Assembly (NCBI RefSeq): GCF_005876855.1
Contig: NZ_QLAE01000005.1
Coordinates: forward strand, 124,001 to 188,000
Direction of reading: 5' to 3'
From: Stutzerimonas nosocomialis
GTDB lineage: Bacteria > Pseudomonadota > Gammaproteobacteria > Pseudomonadales > Pseudomonadaceae
DNA: 64,000 bases
The position numbers and the translations under genes are program-made. The number at the start of each line of letters is the position of its first letter. Positions within the stretch are counted from its first letter, which is position 1. This document shows positions 10,341 through 21,768 of this stretch, piece after piece. The notes below the pieces were generated by a model, which saw only the letters and a program-made list of their open reading frames with translations, did no database searches and had not been told where the DNA came from.

Positions 10341-11543
10341 TCAGATGATCCCGCGCTCGCGCAGGCCCTGGCGTTGCTCATCGGTCAGGCCGAGCCCGGC
10401 GAGCACGTCGTCGGTGTGCTCGCCCAGTCGCGGGCCGCCGGCGCCGATGCGGCCGGGCGTGCGGCTGAGCTTGGGCAGTACGCCGGGTACCTTGAGCGGG
10501 CCGGCGCTGGTCTGCACCTGCTCGATCATCTGCCGGGCCAGGTAGTGCGGGTCGCTGACGATGTCCGCGGCGGTGTAGGGATAGCCGGCTGGCACCCGGG
10601 CGCCCTTGAGCGCTTCGATCACCTCGTCGCGGCCGCGCGTGCCGGTCCACTCGCCGATGGCGGCGTCGATCATCTCGGCGTGCTGGCTGCGCCCGTCGTT
10701 GTGCGCCAGGCGCGGATCGTCGGCCAGGTCCTGGCGACCGATCAGCAGCATCAGGCGCTTGTAGATGCTGTCCCCGTTGCCGGCGATCAGCACGTAGCTG
10801 CCGTCGTTGCAGGGGTAGGAGTTGGACGGCGTGATACCGGGCAGGGCGCTGCCGGCCGGTTCGCGGACATAGCCGAAGGCGTCGTATTCGGGCACCAGGC
10901 TTTCCATCATCGCGAACACCGATTCATACAGCGCCACGTCGATTTCCTGGCCGACGCCGCTGCGGGCACGCTCCTGCAGGGCCAGCAGCACGCCGATCAC
11001 CCCGTAGAGCGACGACAGCGAGTCGCCAATGCTGATGCCGACGCGCACGGGCGCCTGGCCGGGGTAGCCGGACAGGTGGCGCAGGCCGCCCATCGCTTCG
11101 CCGATCACGCCGAAGCCGGGCAGGTCGCGGTAGGGGCCGGTCTGCCCGTAGCCGGAGATGCGCAGCATGATCAGCCTGGGGTTGAGCGCGGCCAGTTCGG
11201 CGTAGCTCAGACCCCAGCCCTCCAGCGTGCCGGGACGGAAGTTCTCCACCAGGATGTCGGCTTCGCCGATGAGTCGGCGGGCGATGTCCTGGCCCTCGGC
11301 TTCCTTCAGGTCCAGAGTGATCGAGCGCTTGTTGCGCGACTGCACATGCCACCAGAGCGAGGTGCCGTCCTTGATCTTGCGCCACTTGCGCAGCGGGTCG
11401 CCGACACCTGGCGGCTCGATCTTGATCACGTCGGCGCCGAACTCTCCGAGGAGCTTGCTGGCGAAGGGGCCGGCGATCAGCTGGCCCATCTCGACCACCT
11501 TGAGGCCCTGCAGCGGCATGCCGCCTGATATCTGTTGCGTCAT
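10341..11543 (-). CDS. CaiB/BaiF family CoA-transferase
   Basis: The 400-residue protein carries the family III CoA-transferase layout: LQGLKVVEMGQLIAGPF, GADVIKIEPPGVGDPLRKW, TLDLKEAEGQDIARRLI, VENFRPGTLEGWGLSYAEL, and RISGYGQTGPYRDLPGFG, where the catalytic Asp is expected. It is closer in these motifs to succinyl-CoA:dicarboxylate CoA-transferases than the copy at 2386. Paired with the downstream HMG-CoA-lyase-like gene, it probably activates a free dicarboxylate to its CoA ester. The ATG at 11543 is preceded by AGGGTGA; a longer open frame to 11675 has no conserved N-terminus. It diverges from a LysR gene, the usual arrangement for its regulator. Substrate is inferred. Confidence 0.88.
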   Translation of the reverse strand: MTQQISGGMPLQGLKVVEMGQLIAGPFASKLLGEFGADVIKIEPPGVGDPLRKWRKIKDGTSLWWHVQSRNKRSITLDLKEAEGQDIARRLIGEADILVENFRPGTLEGWGLSYAELAALNPRLIMLRISGYGQTGPYRDLPGFGVIGEAMGGLRHLSGYPGQAPVRVGISIGDSLSSLYGVIGVLLALQERARSGVGQEIDVALYESVFAMMESLVPEYDAFGYVREPAGSALPGITPSNSYPCNDGSYVLIAGNGDSIYKRLMLLIGRQDLADDPRLAHNDGRSQHAEMIDAAIGEWTGTRGRDEVIEALKGARVPAGYPYTAADIVSDPHYLARQMIEQVQTSAGPLKVPGVLPKLSRTPGRIGAGGPRLGEHTDDVLAGLGLTDEQRQGLRERGII

Positions 11544-11623
11544 CTGTTCACCCTGTCTGAGCGGTTGTCGGGCAGCCTGGCCCGCGACTGTCCGCAGCAT
11601 GACCACGCTGCGTCCGGGGAGCA

Positions 11624-11640
11624 ATTGGCTGTTCACCAAT
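11624..11640. promoter_or_regulatory. candidate LysR-type operator (T-N11-A dyad)
   Basis: ATTGG at 11624-11628 and CCAAT at 11636-11640 form a dyad with a 7-base centre, containing the T-N11-A pattern of LysR-type sites. It lies in the 185-base region between the divergent CoA-transferase (from 11543) and LysR (from 11729) genes. The position suits control of both. Evidence is symmetry and position only. Confidence 0.45.
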
Positions 11641-11728
11641 GAAGGCTTCGCGATCGGCGAAGGCAAGGCTGACATGACCGTACCGCAGGCCTTAGGCTTG
11701 TCGCCCGTCCATGCAGGAGGCCCATGAC

Positions 11729-12625
11729 ATGCGCCGCATCGATTTCGTGACCCTCCGGCTGTTCGTCGCCATCGCCGACGAGCGCAACCTGACCCGCGCC
11801 GCCGAACGGGAGCACCTGGCGCTGGCCGCGGTGAGCAAGCGCATCAGCGACCTGGAAGGGCAGCTGGGCATCGCGCTGCTCTACCGCCAGTCCAAGGGTG
11901 TCGAGCTGACGCCCGCCGGCCATGCCTTGCTGCATCACGCGCGCCACATCCTCGACAACCTGCAGCAGATGAGCGCCGATCTCAGCGAATTCAGCGAGGG
12001 CGTAAAGGGCCACGTACGCATCCATGCCAACACCTCGGCGGTGATCGAGTTCCTGCCCGAGGACCTGAGCGCGTTCAGCCAGCGCCATCCCGAAGTGAAG
12101 ATCGACCTGGAGGAGCGGGTCAGCAGCGAGACCCTGCATGCGGTGCGCGAAGGGCTCACCGATATCGGCATCTTCGCCGGGCATATGCCGGCCGAGGGGT
12201 TGCAGGTCTATCCCTACCGGCACGACCAGCTGGTGCTGGTGACGCCGCGCACCCATCCGCTGGCGGGGCGCGAACGCATCAGCCTGGGCGAGGCGGCGGG
12301 GTACGACTTCATCGGCCTGCAGCAGGACGCCTCCCTGCATACCCTGCTTCAGCAGACCGCGGCCCAGCTCGGCACACCGCTGCGCCTGAGGATTCAGGTG
12401 CGCAGCTTCGAAGCGATCTGCCGGATGATCCACACCGGCATGGGCATCGGCGTGCTGCCCGAGCAGGTGGTGCGCAACTACCTGCCGGTGCTGGACGTCT
12501 CGACGATACCGCTCAGCGACGCCTGGGCGCGACGTGAACTGAAGATCGGCGTGCGCAACCTCGACGGCCTTTCCGTCACGGCGCGGCAGATGCTCGAGCA
12601 CCTGATCGGCGACCCGCCGGGCTGA
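11729..12625 (+). CDS. LysR family transcriptional regulator
   Basis: The 298-residue protein begins with the LysR helix-turn-helix: DFVTLRLFVAIADERNLTRA, AAVSKRISDLEGQLGIALLY, then GVELTPAGHALLHHAR. A substrate-binding domain follows from about residue 92 (VRIHANTSAVIEFLPEDL). The length is normal. The start at 11729 has AGGAGG 8 bases upstream; the ATG at 11711 overlaps that site and is less likely. It diverges from the CoA-transferase/HMG-lyase pair and precedes a dctP gene, so it probably senses the acid that these genes take up and degrade. Its effector is unknown. Confidence 0.9.
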   Translation: MRRIDFVTLRLFVAIADERNLTRAAEREHLALAAVSKRISDLEGQLGIALLYRQSKGVELTPAGHALLHHARHILDNLQQMSADLSEFSEGVKGHVRIHANTSAVIEFLPEDLSAFSQRHPEVKIDLEERVSSETLHAVREGLTDIGIFAGHMPAEGLQVYPYRHDQLVLVTPRTHPLAGRERISLGEAAGYDFIGLQQDASLHTLLQQTAAQLGTPLRLRIQVRSFEAICRMIHTGMGIGVLPEQVVRNYLPVLDVSTIPLSDAWARRELKIGVRNLDGLSVTARQMLEHLIGDPPG

Positions 12626-12737
12626 CGGTCTTGCCGGCAAGCCTTCGCGGATGCCGAAGGCTCGCTTGCTCAAATGTGAATTTTGGTCGGCCACCGGCCG
12701 GCGTAGAGTCGACCCCGCTACCGCTCAACAACGATAA

Positions 12738-13751
<1,014 letters not shown>

Positions 13752-13772
13752 GCCTTAGACCTTGGTGCAATG

Positions 13773-13792
13773 GCCGCACCGCCCGGTGCGGC
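13773..13792 (+). terminator. hairpin after the second dctP
   Basis: GCCGCACC at 13773-13780 pairs with GGTGCGGC at 13785-13792 around GCCC. No U-run follows. As after the first dctP, it looks like a stabilising 3' hairpin ahead of the true terminator at 13860. Confidence 0.4.
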
Positions 13793-13839
13793 GTAGAACT
13801 GCAGCGACAAATCTGCGTGATCGGATTTGGAGCGTGTTA

Positions 13840-13857
13840 CGCAATCAGCTGATTGCG
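13840..13857. repeat. 18-base perfect palindrome before the terminator
   Basis: CGCAATCAGCTGATTGCG reads identically on both strands with no loop. It lies 3 bases before the terminator stem and about 40 bases after the end of the weaker hairpin. It could be a protein-binding dyad or simply a third folding element of the dctP 3' end. Confidence 0.55.
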
Positions 13858-13859
13858 AG

Positions 13860-13888
13860 GACGGCCCCCAGGGCCGTCTTTTTTTTTG
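13860..13888 (+). terminator. rho-independent terminator
   Basis: GACGGCCC and GGGCCGTC flank a short loop and are followed by nine T on the plus strand. It ends the dctP transcript and separates it from the convergent DUF2254 gene. Confidence 0.9.
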
Positions 13889-13895
13889 CCCGCGC

Positions 13896-15221
13896 TCAGT
13901 CGCCCGGATGGGGCGGTAGGGGACGCAGGCGCGGCGTCGGCAGGTCCAGCGCGTTCAAGCGTTCGATCAGGTCGTTGATGGCCGAGCGGTCCCGGCAATT
14001 GTTCACGCAGTCATCCGCTTCGTCGCGCACCGCATGGGCTTCCTCCCACAGCGCATCCAGCTGATCGGGCGAGGGGTCGAACCGGATCGCGTTCTCGAGG
14101 CATTGCAGCAGCGCGATGATCACCTGGGGGTCGCCGCGCCCGTAGTTGCGGATCGGGCTGGTGACGGCCGTCAGCACACGGTGAATGGGCAGTTGCCGGT
14201 AGAACAGGCGTGGCTTGCCGTTATCGAAGCAGCCCACGTCATAGGGGGGCACGCCCATCATCCGGCCCAGCAGGACGCCGATCAGGTTCAGGGTGCGGAT
14301 GGCGGTGCCCGGGTCGTTCACGGCCGGGCTGATGGCCTTCACCGCGATCTCCGACATCTGGCGCATGCCGTAGGCGGCATTCGAGGACGCGTATTCGTCG
14401 TTGCTGAAGTCCATGCAGTCCTGCACTTCCTGGGCTTCGCGCTCCGACAGTTCGCCGCTGAGCTTGATCAGCGGGTGCCCCTCGATGAGAAAGAAGCCCG
14501 GTTCGACCTGCAGCGTGGCCACCCTGTCGCGTTTTCCGAGCAGCTCGCCCAGGCGCTTCTCGTTCACGTTGCGCAGATAGCCGGGGCGCTGCGCCACCAG
14601 GCACGGCCACTGGCTGTCGTCCGGCACCGGCGGTGCCTGCCGCAGGCGTTTTTTCCGCGCCTCCAGTTGCTTCAGGGCCTCCTGGTGAAGACGGTTGACG
14701 TTCCAGTCCACCTGTATCGATTGCGAGACCGAGCGGATGAACACCACGAACAGGATCAGGCAGACCGCGGCGAACAGCACCGCCAGCAGCATGCCGAGGG
14801 TCGGGATGCTCTGCGGGTCGTTCTTGTTGATCAGGATGATCTGCGACAGGTAGTACAGGATGCTGCCCAGGTAGACGCCGAGAATCACCCGGTTGCGCAG
14901 GTCGCTGATCAGGCCCGGCAGCACCCGTGGTGACAGCCGCGTCGCGGCGCCGTTGAGCACCACCATCACCATGGAAAAGCTGAACACCATGAGCGAGACG
15001 ATGCTGGTGATCAGCGTGCCGAGGATTTCCCGCGCATTGTCGGCGTCGGTCAGGCCGCTGGGCAGGTCGTCGCGCAAGCGCGATGCCAGGGGTGTTGCCT
15101 CGAAGGCGATGACCAGTCCGCTGGCCACGAGGTACGCGGCGGCGATGACGGTCGGGTAGAAGGCGATGCTATGGCGGATGCGGTACAGCGCGCGGAACAG
15201 GGCGTTCGAAGCTTGTGCCAT
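13896..15221 (-). CDS. DUF2254 family predicted membrane protein
   Basis: The protein is 441 residues from the ATG at 15221. Four hydrophobic segments fall in the first third: IAFYPTVIAAAYLVASGLVI, the ILGTLITSIVSLMVFSFSMV region, ILGVYLGSILYYLSQIILI, and LGMLLAVLFAAVCLILFVVF. A long soluble part follows, containing ISPAVNDPGTAIRTLNLIGV, a conserved DUF2254 stretch. The cellular role is unknown. An in-frame TTG at 15287 would add 22 residues; no strong ribosome site supports either start, so the N-terminus is uncertain. It converges on dctP and diverges from acs. Confidence 0.8.
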   Translation of the reverse strand: MAQASNALFRALYRIRHSIAFYPTVIAAAYLVASGLVIAFEATPLASRLRDDLPSGLTDADNAREILGTLITSIVSLMVFSFSMVMVVLNGAATRLSPRVLPGLISDLRNRVILGVYLGSILYYLSQIILINKNDPQSIPTLGMLLAVLFAAVCLILFVVFIRSVSQSIQVDWNVNRLHQEALKQLEARKKRLRQAPPVPDDSQWPCLVAQRPGYLRNVNEKRLGELLGKRDRVATLQVEPGFFLIEGHPLIKLSGELSEREAQEVQDCMDFSNDEYASSNAAYGMRQMSEIAVKAISPAVNDPGTAIRTLNLIGVLLGRMMGVPPYDVGCFDNGKPRLFYRQLPIHRVLTAVTSPIRNYGRGDPQVIIALLQCLENAIRFDPSPDQLDALWEEAHAVRDEADDCVNNCRDRSAINDLIERLNALDLPTPRLRPLPPHPGD

Positions 15222-15455
15222 GGGGACGTCCAACGATCGGGCTTGCCGCACATCAGACAACGCCCGTTGCAAAGGTGCGTCCGGCAATCGCGGCTATGCT
15301 CAGGAGAGCCGCGCGCGTCTCCAACGCGCGGTCGCGATTGTCCGGTCCCCCGTCAGGCGGGCCGCGCAGGCGTTTGGACTATGGTCGTATGGTCCGCGCG
15401 GGGAGGGGCGGGCTACAACTGAGGGCATAACAAAACAGATTCGAGGTGTTATTCC

Positions 15456-17411
<1,956 letters not shown>

Positions 17412-17433
17412 CCCCAAAAAACCGCTTCGACGA

Positions 17434-17458
17434 AACCCCGGCCCTGCCGGGGTTTTTT
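17434..17458 (+). terminator. rho-independent terminator of acs
   Basis: CCCCGGC at 17436-17442, loop CCT, GCCGGGG at 17446-17452, then six T. It lies 23 bases after the acs stop. Confidence 0.92.
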
Positions 17459-17655
17459 CATGCCGTCGGAACGCAGGCAAAGCGTGCTGGCCGGTGCTCG
17501 CCGGCCGGTGCCGGTAGCGCCCGTGCAGAGGGCGCAAGCGTCGGATTTATCCGCAAGGCCAGGGAAATCGCGGTTGCCGATGCTGTCAATAACGAAACGG
17601 CCGCGCGATGACCGCCTCGCTTTGGGGCGAGGCTTGGAGCGCGCCCATCGTCAAG

Positions 17656-17672
17656 TGCTCCACTGTGGTGCG
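17656..17672. promoter_or_regulatory. candidate NtrC binding site
   Basis: TGCTCCACTGTGGTGCG closely fits the NtrC consensus TGCACCA-N3-TGGTGCA; the half-sites TGCnCCA and TGGTGCn differ only at two outer positions. It lies about 50 bases before the sigma-54 promoter at 17723, a plausible enhancer distance. Confidence 0.6.
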
Positions 17673-17722
17673 TCAGAGTAGAGGGGTTTCGCCAGGTCAT
17701 TGATCCTGAATGAATTTTCTTC

Positions 17723-17739
17723 TGGCATGGCGCTTGCGA
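17723..17739 (+). promoter_or_regulatory. sigma-54 (RpoN) promoter
   Basis: TGGCATGGCGCTTGCGA has the -24 GG (17724-17725) and -12 GC (17736-17737) exactly 10 bases apart and agrees with TGGCAC-N5-TTGC at all but one position. Transcription would begin near 17749, 24 bases before the ATP-grasp start. Confidence 0.75.
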
Positions 17740-17772
17740 AGCATCGACTGTTGCGACAGGCAGGAGCGCTGA

Positions 17773-19182
17773 ATGACGCGGGTCTTCTACGATGAGATGT
17801 ACGACGCCAACGGCCAGTGCCGCCCGCATTATCGAGCGTTCGCCCAATGGCTGGCCGACACCCCGGCGGACGAGCTGGCCAAGCGCAGGCAGGAAGCCGA
17901 CCTGCTGTTTCATAGGGCCGGCATCACCTTCACGCTGTACGGCGACGAGCAGGGCACCGAGCGGCTGATCCCCTTCGACACCATCCCGCGCAGCATCCCG
18001 GCCAGCGAGTGGCGAACCGTGGAGAAGGGCTGCATCCAGCGCGTCCAGGCGCTGAACCTTTTTCTCGACGATCTCTACCATGGCCAGCGGATCCTCAAGG
18101 ACGGCGTGATACCCACCGAGCAGGTGCTGACCAACGACGGCTACCAGATGGCGATGCAGGGGCTGGACCTGCACCGCGGGCTATATGCGCACATCGCCGG
18201 GGTCGACCTGGTGCGTGACGGCGACGGTCGCTACTTCGTGCTCGAGGACAACCTGCGCACCCCGAGCGGGGTGAGCTACATGCTCGAAGACCGCAAGATG
18301 ATGATGCGGCTGTTTCCCGAGCTCTTTGCCGCGCAGCGCATCGCGCCGGTCAACCACTACCCGAACCTGCTGCTCACCACGCTCAAGGAATCCAGCCCGC
18401 TGGACAACCCCAGCGTGGCGGTCCTGACCCCGGGTCGGTTCAACAGCGCCTATTTCGAGCATGCCTTCCTCGCCCGGGAGATGGGGGTGGAGCTGGTCGA
18501 GGGTGCGGATCTTTTCGTGCGCGACGAGCGCGTCTACATGCGCACCACGGCCGGGCCGCAGCGCGTCGATGTGCTCTATCGCCGGCTCGACGATGCCTTC
18601 CTCGACCCGCTCGCCTTCCACCCTGAATCCATGCTGGGCGTGCCGGGGCTGCTGGCGGCCTATCGCGCCGGCAACCTGGTGCTGGCCAACGCCATCGGCA
18701 CCGGCGTGGCCGACGACAAGTCGATCTATCCCTACGTCAACGACATGATCCGCTTCTACCTGAGCGAGGAGCCGATCCTGAACAACGTGCCCACCTGGCA
18801 GTGCCGCAAGCCCGAGGACCTGTCCCACGTGCTGGCGAACCTGCCGGAGCTGGTGGTCAAGGAAACCCAGGGCTCCGGCGGCTACGGCATGCTCGTCGGG
18901 CCGGCGTCCACCAAGGCGCAGATCGAGGCGTTCCGCGAGCGCCTCAAGGCCAACCCGGCGGCCTATATCGCGCAGCCGACGCTGAGCCTGTCCACCTGCC
19001 CGACCTTCGTCGAGAGCGGTATCGCGCCGCGGCACATCGACCTGCGGCCCTTCGTGCTCTCCGGACGTGAAACCCGCCTGGTACCGGGCGGGCTGACGCG
19101 CGTGGCGCTGCGCGAGGGGTCGCTGGTGGTCAATTCGTCCCAGGGGGGCGGTACCAAGGACACCTGGGTGGTGGAGGACTGA
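17773..19182 (+). CDS. circularly permuted ATP-grasp protein
   Basis: The 469-residue protein begins FYDEMYDANGQCRPHYRAFA and has IPFDTIPRSIPASEWRTVEKG, LEDNLRTPSGVSYMLEDRK, and NLPELVVKETQGSGGYGMLVGP near residue 360. These are marks of the circularly permuted ATP-grasp type 2 family (DUF404/DUF407 fusion). The fold suggests ATP-dependent ligation of a carboxylate to an amine, possibly peptide synthesis; the product is unknown. CAGGAG lies 7 bases before the ATG. It is the first gene of the alpha-E, transglutaminase and Anbu operon and stands behind the sigma-54 promoter at 17723. Confidence 0.92.
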   Translation: MTRVFYDEMYDANGQCRPHYRAFAQWLADTPADELAKRRQEADLLFHRAGITFTLYGDEQGTERLIPFDTIPRSIPASEWRTVEKGCIQRVQALNLFLDDLYHGQRILKDGVIPTEQVLTNDGYQMAMQGLDLHRGLYAHIAGVDLVRDGDGRYFVLEDNLRTPSGVSYMLEDRKMMMRLFPELFAAQRIAPVNHYPNLLLTTLKESSPLDNPSVAVLTPGRFNSAYFEHAFLAREMGVELVEGADLFVRDERVYMRTTAGPQRVDVLYRRLDDAFLDPLAFHPESMLGVPGLLAAYRAGNLVLANAIGTGVADDKSIYPYVNDMIRFYLSEEPILNNVPTWQCRKPEDLSHVLANLPELVVKETQGSGGYGMLVGPASTKAQIEAFRERLKANPAAYIAQPTLSLSTCPTFVESGIAPRHIDLRPFVLSGRETRLVPGGLTRVALREGSLVVNSSQGGGTKDTWVVED

Positions 19183-19184
19183 CC

Positions 19185-20135
19185 ATGCTTTCCAGAACCG
19201 CTTCCGATCTCTACTGGATGTCGCGCTACCTCGAGCGGGCCGAGAACCTGGCACGCATGCTCGAGGTGAGCTATTCGCTGTCGCTGATGCCGCAGAAGGG
19301 GCTGGGCGATGGCCTTGACGAACTGGCGATGCCCTTGCTGATCACCGGCACGCTCGACGATTACCTGCTGCGCCACGGCCCGCTGGACGGCAAGCGCCTG
19401 CTGCATCATTTCGCCTTCGATCCGGACAATCCCGGCAGCATCTACAACTGCTTCCAGTCGGCGCGGATCAACGCCCATGCGGTGCGCGGGCGGATCACCA
19501 CCGACATGTGGGAGAACATCAACGCGACCTGGCTGGAGATGCGCATCATCGCCACCCAGGACCTCAGCCGCTACGGCATCAGCCGCTTCTGCGAATGGGT
19601 CAAGGAGCGTTCCCACATCTTCCGCGGCGCCACCTACGGCACCATCATGCGCAGCGACGCCTACCGCTTCATCCGCCTGGGCACCTTCATCGAGCGCGCC
19701 GACAACACCTTGCGCCTGCTCGACGCGCGCTACGAGCTTTTGGGCGACGACATCGACGACATCGATGACGGTTCGGCCCGTGCCTATTACCAGTGGAGCG
19801 CGCTGTTGCGCGCGGTGTCCTCGTTCGAGGCCTTCGCCGAGATCTACCGGGGCTCGCCCAAGGTACGCAAGGTGGCCGAGATGCTGCTGTTGCGTCCGGA
19901 CGTACCCCGCTCGGTGCGGGCCTGCACCGATGAACTGAACCAGATGCTGGCCAGCCTGCCCGGCATCAACGGCCGGCCGGCCCAGCGCATGGCGGCGGAG
20001 CTCGAAGCCCGCCTGCGCTATACCGGCGTCGACGAAATCCTCGAGGCGGGCCTGCACGACTGGCTGACCGAGTGCATCCAGGAGGTCAACCGGCTCGGAC
20101 AGGCCATCCACAGTTCGTACCTGGAGGCCGCATGA
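19185..20135 (+). CDS. alpha-E domain-containing protein (DUF403)
   Basis: The 316-residue, mainly helical protein begins MLSRTASDLYWMSRYLERAENLARMLEV (residues 1-28), the DUF403/alpha-E signature, and has FRGATYGTIMRSDAYRFIRL and GTFIERADNTLRLLDARY. The Glu-rich helices give the family its name. Its biochemical role is unknown; it nearly always accompanies the circularly permuted ATP-grasp protein and probably works in a complex with it. It begins 2 bases after the ATP-grasp stop and its own stop overlaps the transglutaminase start (ATGA), so translation is likely coupled. Confidence 0.92.
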   Translation: MLSRTASDLYWMSRYLERAENLARMLEVSYSLSLMPQKGLGDGLDELAMPLLITGTLDDYLLRHGPLDGKRLLHHFAFDPDNPGSIYNCFQSARINAHAVRGRITTDMWENINATWLEMRIIATQDLSRYGISRFCEWVKERSHIFRGATYGTIMRSDAYRFIRLGTFIERADNTLRLLDARYELLGDDIDDIDDGSARAYYQWSALLRAVSSFEAFAEIYRGSPKVRKVAEMLLLRPDVPRSVRACTDELNQMLASLPGINGRPAQRMAAELEARLRYTGVDEILEAGLHDWLTECIQEVNRLGQAIHSSYLEAA

Positions 20136-20926
20136 GACTCTCCATCAGCCATGACACCAGCTATCACTACGACGACACGGTACGCACCAGCATCCAGTAC
20201 CTGCGGCTCACGCCCCAGGAAAGCGAGCGCCAGCGCGTCATCAACTGGCGGCTTGACCTGCCGCGTCCGGCGCGTAGCCAGATCGACCCCTACGGCAACA
20301 TCCTGCACGTGCTGTCGCTGGAGGAGCCCCACGAGGAGATCCTCATCCATGCCAGCGGACAGGTGGAAATCGACGAGCGCTGCGAGGCCGAGCGCGAAAC
20401 CCAGTCGCCGTTCCCGTTCCTGCGCATGACGCGGCTCACCCATCCCGACGAGGCGCTGCGCGAGCTCGCCGGGCGCAGCGCCGGCGACCGGCGCGACCGT
20501 ACCGGGTTGACCGAGCTGATGCGCGCCCTGGGCGAACACATGCGCTACAGCCCGGGCTCGACCGACGTGGGGAGCACCGCCGCGCAGGCGTTCGCCGCCC
20601 GCGCCGGGGTCTGTCAGGACCATACCCATGCGTTCCTGGCCTGCGCCCGCAGCCTCGGTGTCCCGGCGCGCTACGTGTCCGGCTACCTGCTGACCGACGA
20701 CCAGACCCACCTGGCCAGCCACGCCTGGGCCGAGGCCTGGCTGGATGGCGCCTGGTACAGCTTCGACGTGACCAACCAGCTGGATCGCCCGGAGCGCCAT
20801 CTCAAGCTCGCCGTCGGCCTGGATTACCTCGATGCCTGCCCGGTTCGTGGAAGCCGTCGCGGCGGTGGCATCGAAACCATGCACGCCCGGGTATTTGTCT
20901 CGCCAATGACACAGGCCCAGCAGTAA
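20132..20926 (+). CDS. transglutaminase-like protease family protein
   Basis: The 264-residue protein starts MRLSISHDTSYHYDDTV, a typical bacterial transglutaminase-like N-terminal domain. The catalytic triad is visible: Cys161 (GVCQDHTHAFL), His197 (SHAWAEAW) and Asp212 (SFDVTN). Bacterial members usually act as cysteine proteases or amidases rather than crosslinkers. The ATG overlaps the alpha-E stop by four bases. It sits between alpha-E and Anbu, so it probably processes the same substrate. No signal peptide is seen, so the protein is cytoplasmic. Confidence 0.92.
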   Translation: MRLSISHDTSYHYDDTVRTSIQYLRLTPQESERQRVINWRLDLPRPARSQIDPYGNILHVLSLEEPHEEILIHASGQVEIDERCEAERETQSPFPFLRMTRLTHPDEALRELAGRSAGDRRDRTGLTELMRALGEHMRYSPGSTDVGSTAAQAFAARAGVCQDHTHAFLACARSLGVPARYVSGYLLTDDQTHLASHAWAEAWLDGAWYSFDVTNQLDRPERHLKLAVGLDYLDACPVRGSRRGGGIETMHARVFVSPMTQAQQ

Positions 20927-21008
20927 AGTGGCGCCAGCGGGCGCCCAGGTCTGCCGAGAGAAACAGGCCGGGCGACGCCGTGTTTCGTCCTGACAGTCCG
21001 GATCCGCC

Positions 21009-21743
21009 ATGACTTATTGCGTTGCCATGAACCTGAGCGAGGGCCTGGTGTTCGTGTCCGACTCCCGTACCAATGCCGGGGTCGACCATATCGCCACCTT
21101 CCGCAAACTCTACATTTTCGGGGTGCCGGGGGAGCGGCTGATCGTCCTGCAGGCGGCGGGCAATCTCGCCACCTCGCAGTCGGTCATCAGCCTGCTGCGC
21201 CAGCGCCTCAAGAAGGACGGGCCTCACCTGTACAGCGTCGACAGCCTGTTCGAAGCGGCGCAACTGGTCGGCCGAACCATGCGTGAAGTGGTCTCGCGGG
21301 ACGCCGAGCCGACCATGTCCGCGGGGGTGGACATGACCTGCTCGTTCCTGCTGGGTGGGCAGATCGGTGACGAGCCGCCAGCGCTGTTCAACCTCTACCC
21401 GCAGGGCAACTTCATCGCGGCGACGCCCGACACGCCGTATTTCCAGATCGGTGAAAGCAAGTACGGCAAGCCGATCCTCGATCGCGCGCTGACCTACGAG
21501 ACGCCCCTGGACCACGCCTTGCGCTGTGCGCTGATTTCGTTCGACTCCACCATCCGCAGCAACCTGTCGGTCGCCTTGCCGCTGGACGTGCTGGTCTACC
21601 GCAGCGGCAGCCTGGACGTCCCGAAGGGCTATCGCGTCAAGGAGGGAGACCCGTACTTCGAGGAGATTCGCGACTACTGGGGCGGCGGGTTGCGCCGCCT
21701 GCTGGGAGAACTCAGCTCGCCGCCGGACGGTTACTGGAACTGA
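21009..21743 (+). CDS. Anbu peptidase, proteasome/HslV-like
   Basis: The 244-residue protein begins MTYCVAMNLSEGLVFVSDSR, with Thr2 in place as the N-terminal nucleophile of an Ntn hydrolase once Met is removed. FRKLYIFGVPGERLIVLQAAGN and QIGESKYGKPILDRAL are characteristic of Anbu, a self-assembling proteasome homologue. Its native substrates are unknown and proteolytic activity has been hard to show. It lies 82 bases after the transglutaminase gene and completes the well-known four-gene cluster. With the sigma-54 and NtrC-like sites upstream, the operon probably responds to nitrogen limitation. Confidence 0.93.
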   Translation: MTYCVAMNLSEGLVFVSDSRTNAGVDHIATFRKLYIFGVPGERLIVLQAAGNLATSQSVISLLRQRLKKDGPHLYSVDSLFEAAQLVGRTMREVVSRDAEPTMSAGVDMTCSFLLGGQIGDEPPALFNLYPQGNFIAATPDTPYFQIGESKYGKPILDRALTYETPLDHALRCALISFDSTIRSNLSVALPLDVLVYRSGSLDVPKGYRVKEGDPYFEEIRDYWGGGLRRLLGELSSPPDGYWN

Positions 21744-21768
21744 CCGAGCCGGCGGCGAACGCAGGGGC

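Larger units (their letters stand above)
17412..17772. other. 361-base intergenic region between acs and the Anbu operon
   Basis: It contains the acs terminator (17434-17458), an NtrC-like dyad (17656-17672) and a sigma-54 promoter (17723-17739). The stretch 17460-17640 is open in several frames but has no ribosome site or recognisable protein. I see no gene in it. Confidence 0.6.

Noticed and set aside
17460-17681. Possible small gene downstream of acs
   Set aside because: It starts inside the acs terminator tail, has no ribosome site and overlaps the NtrC-like dyad.
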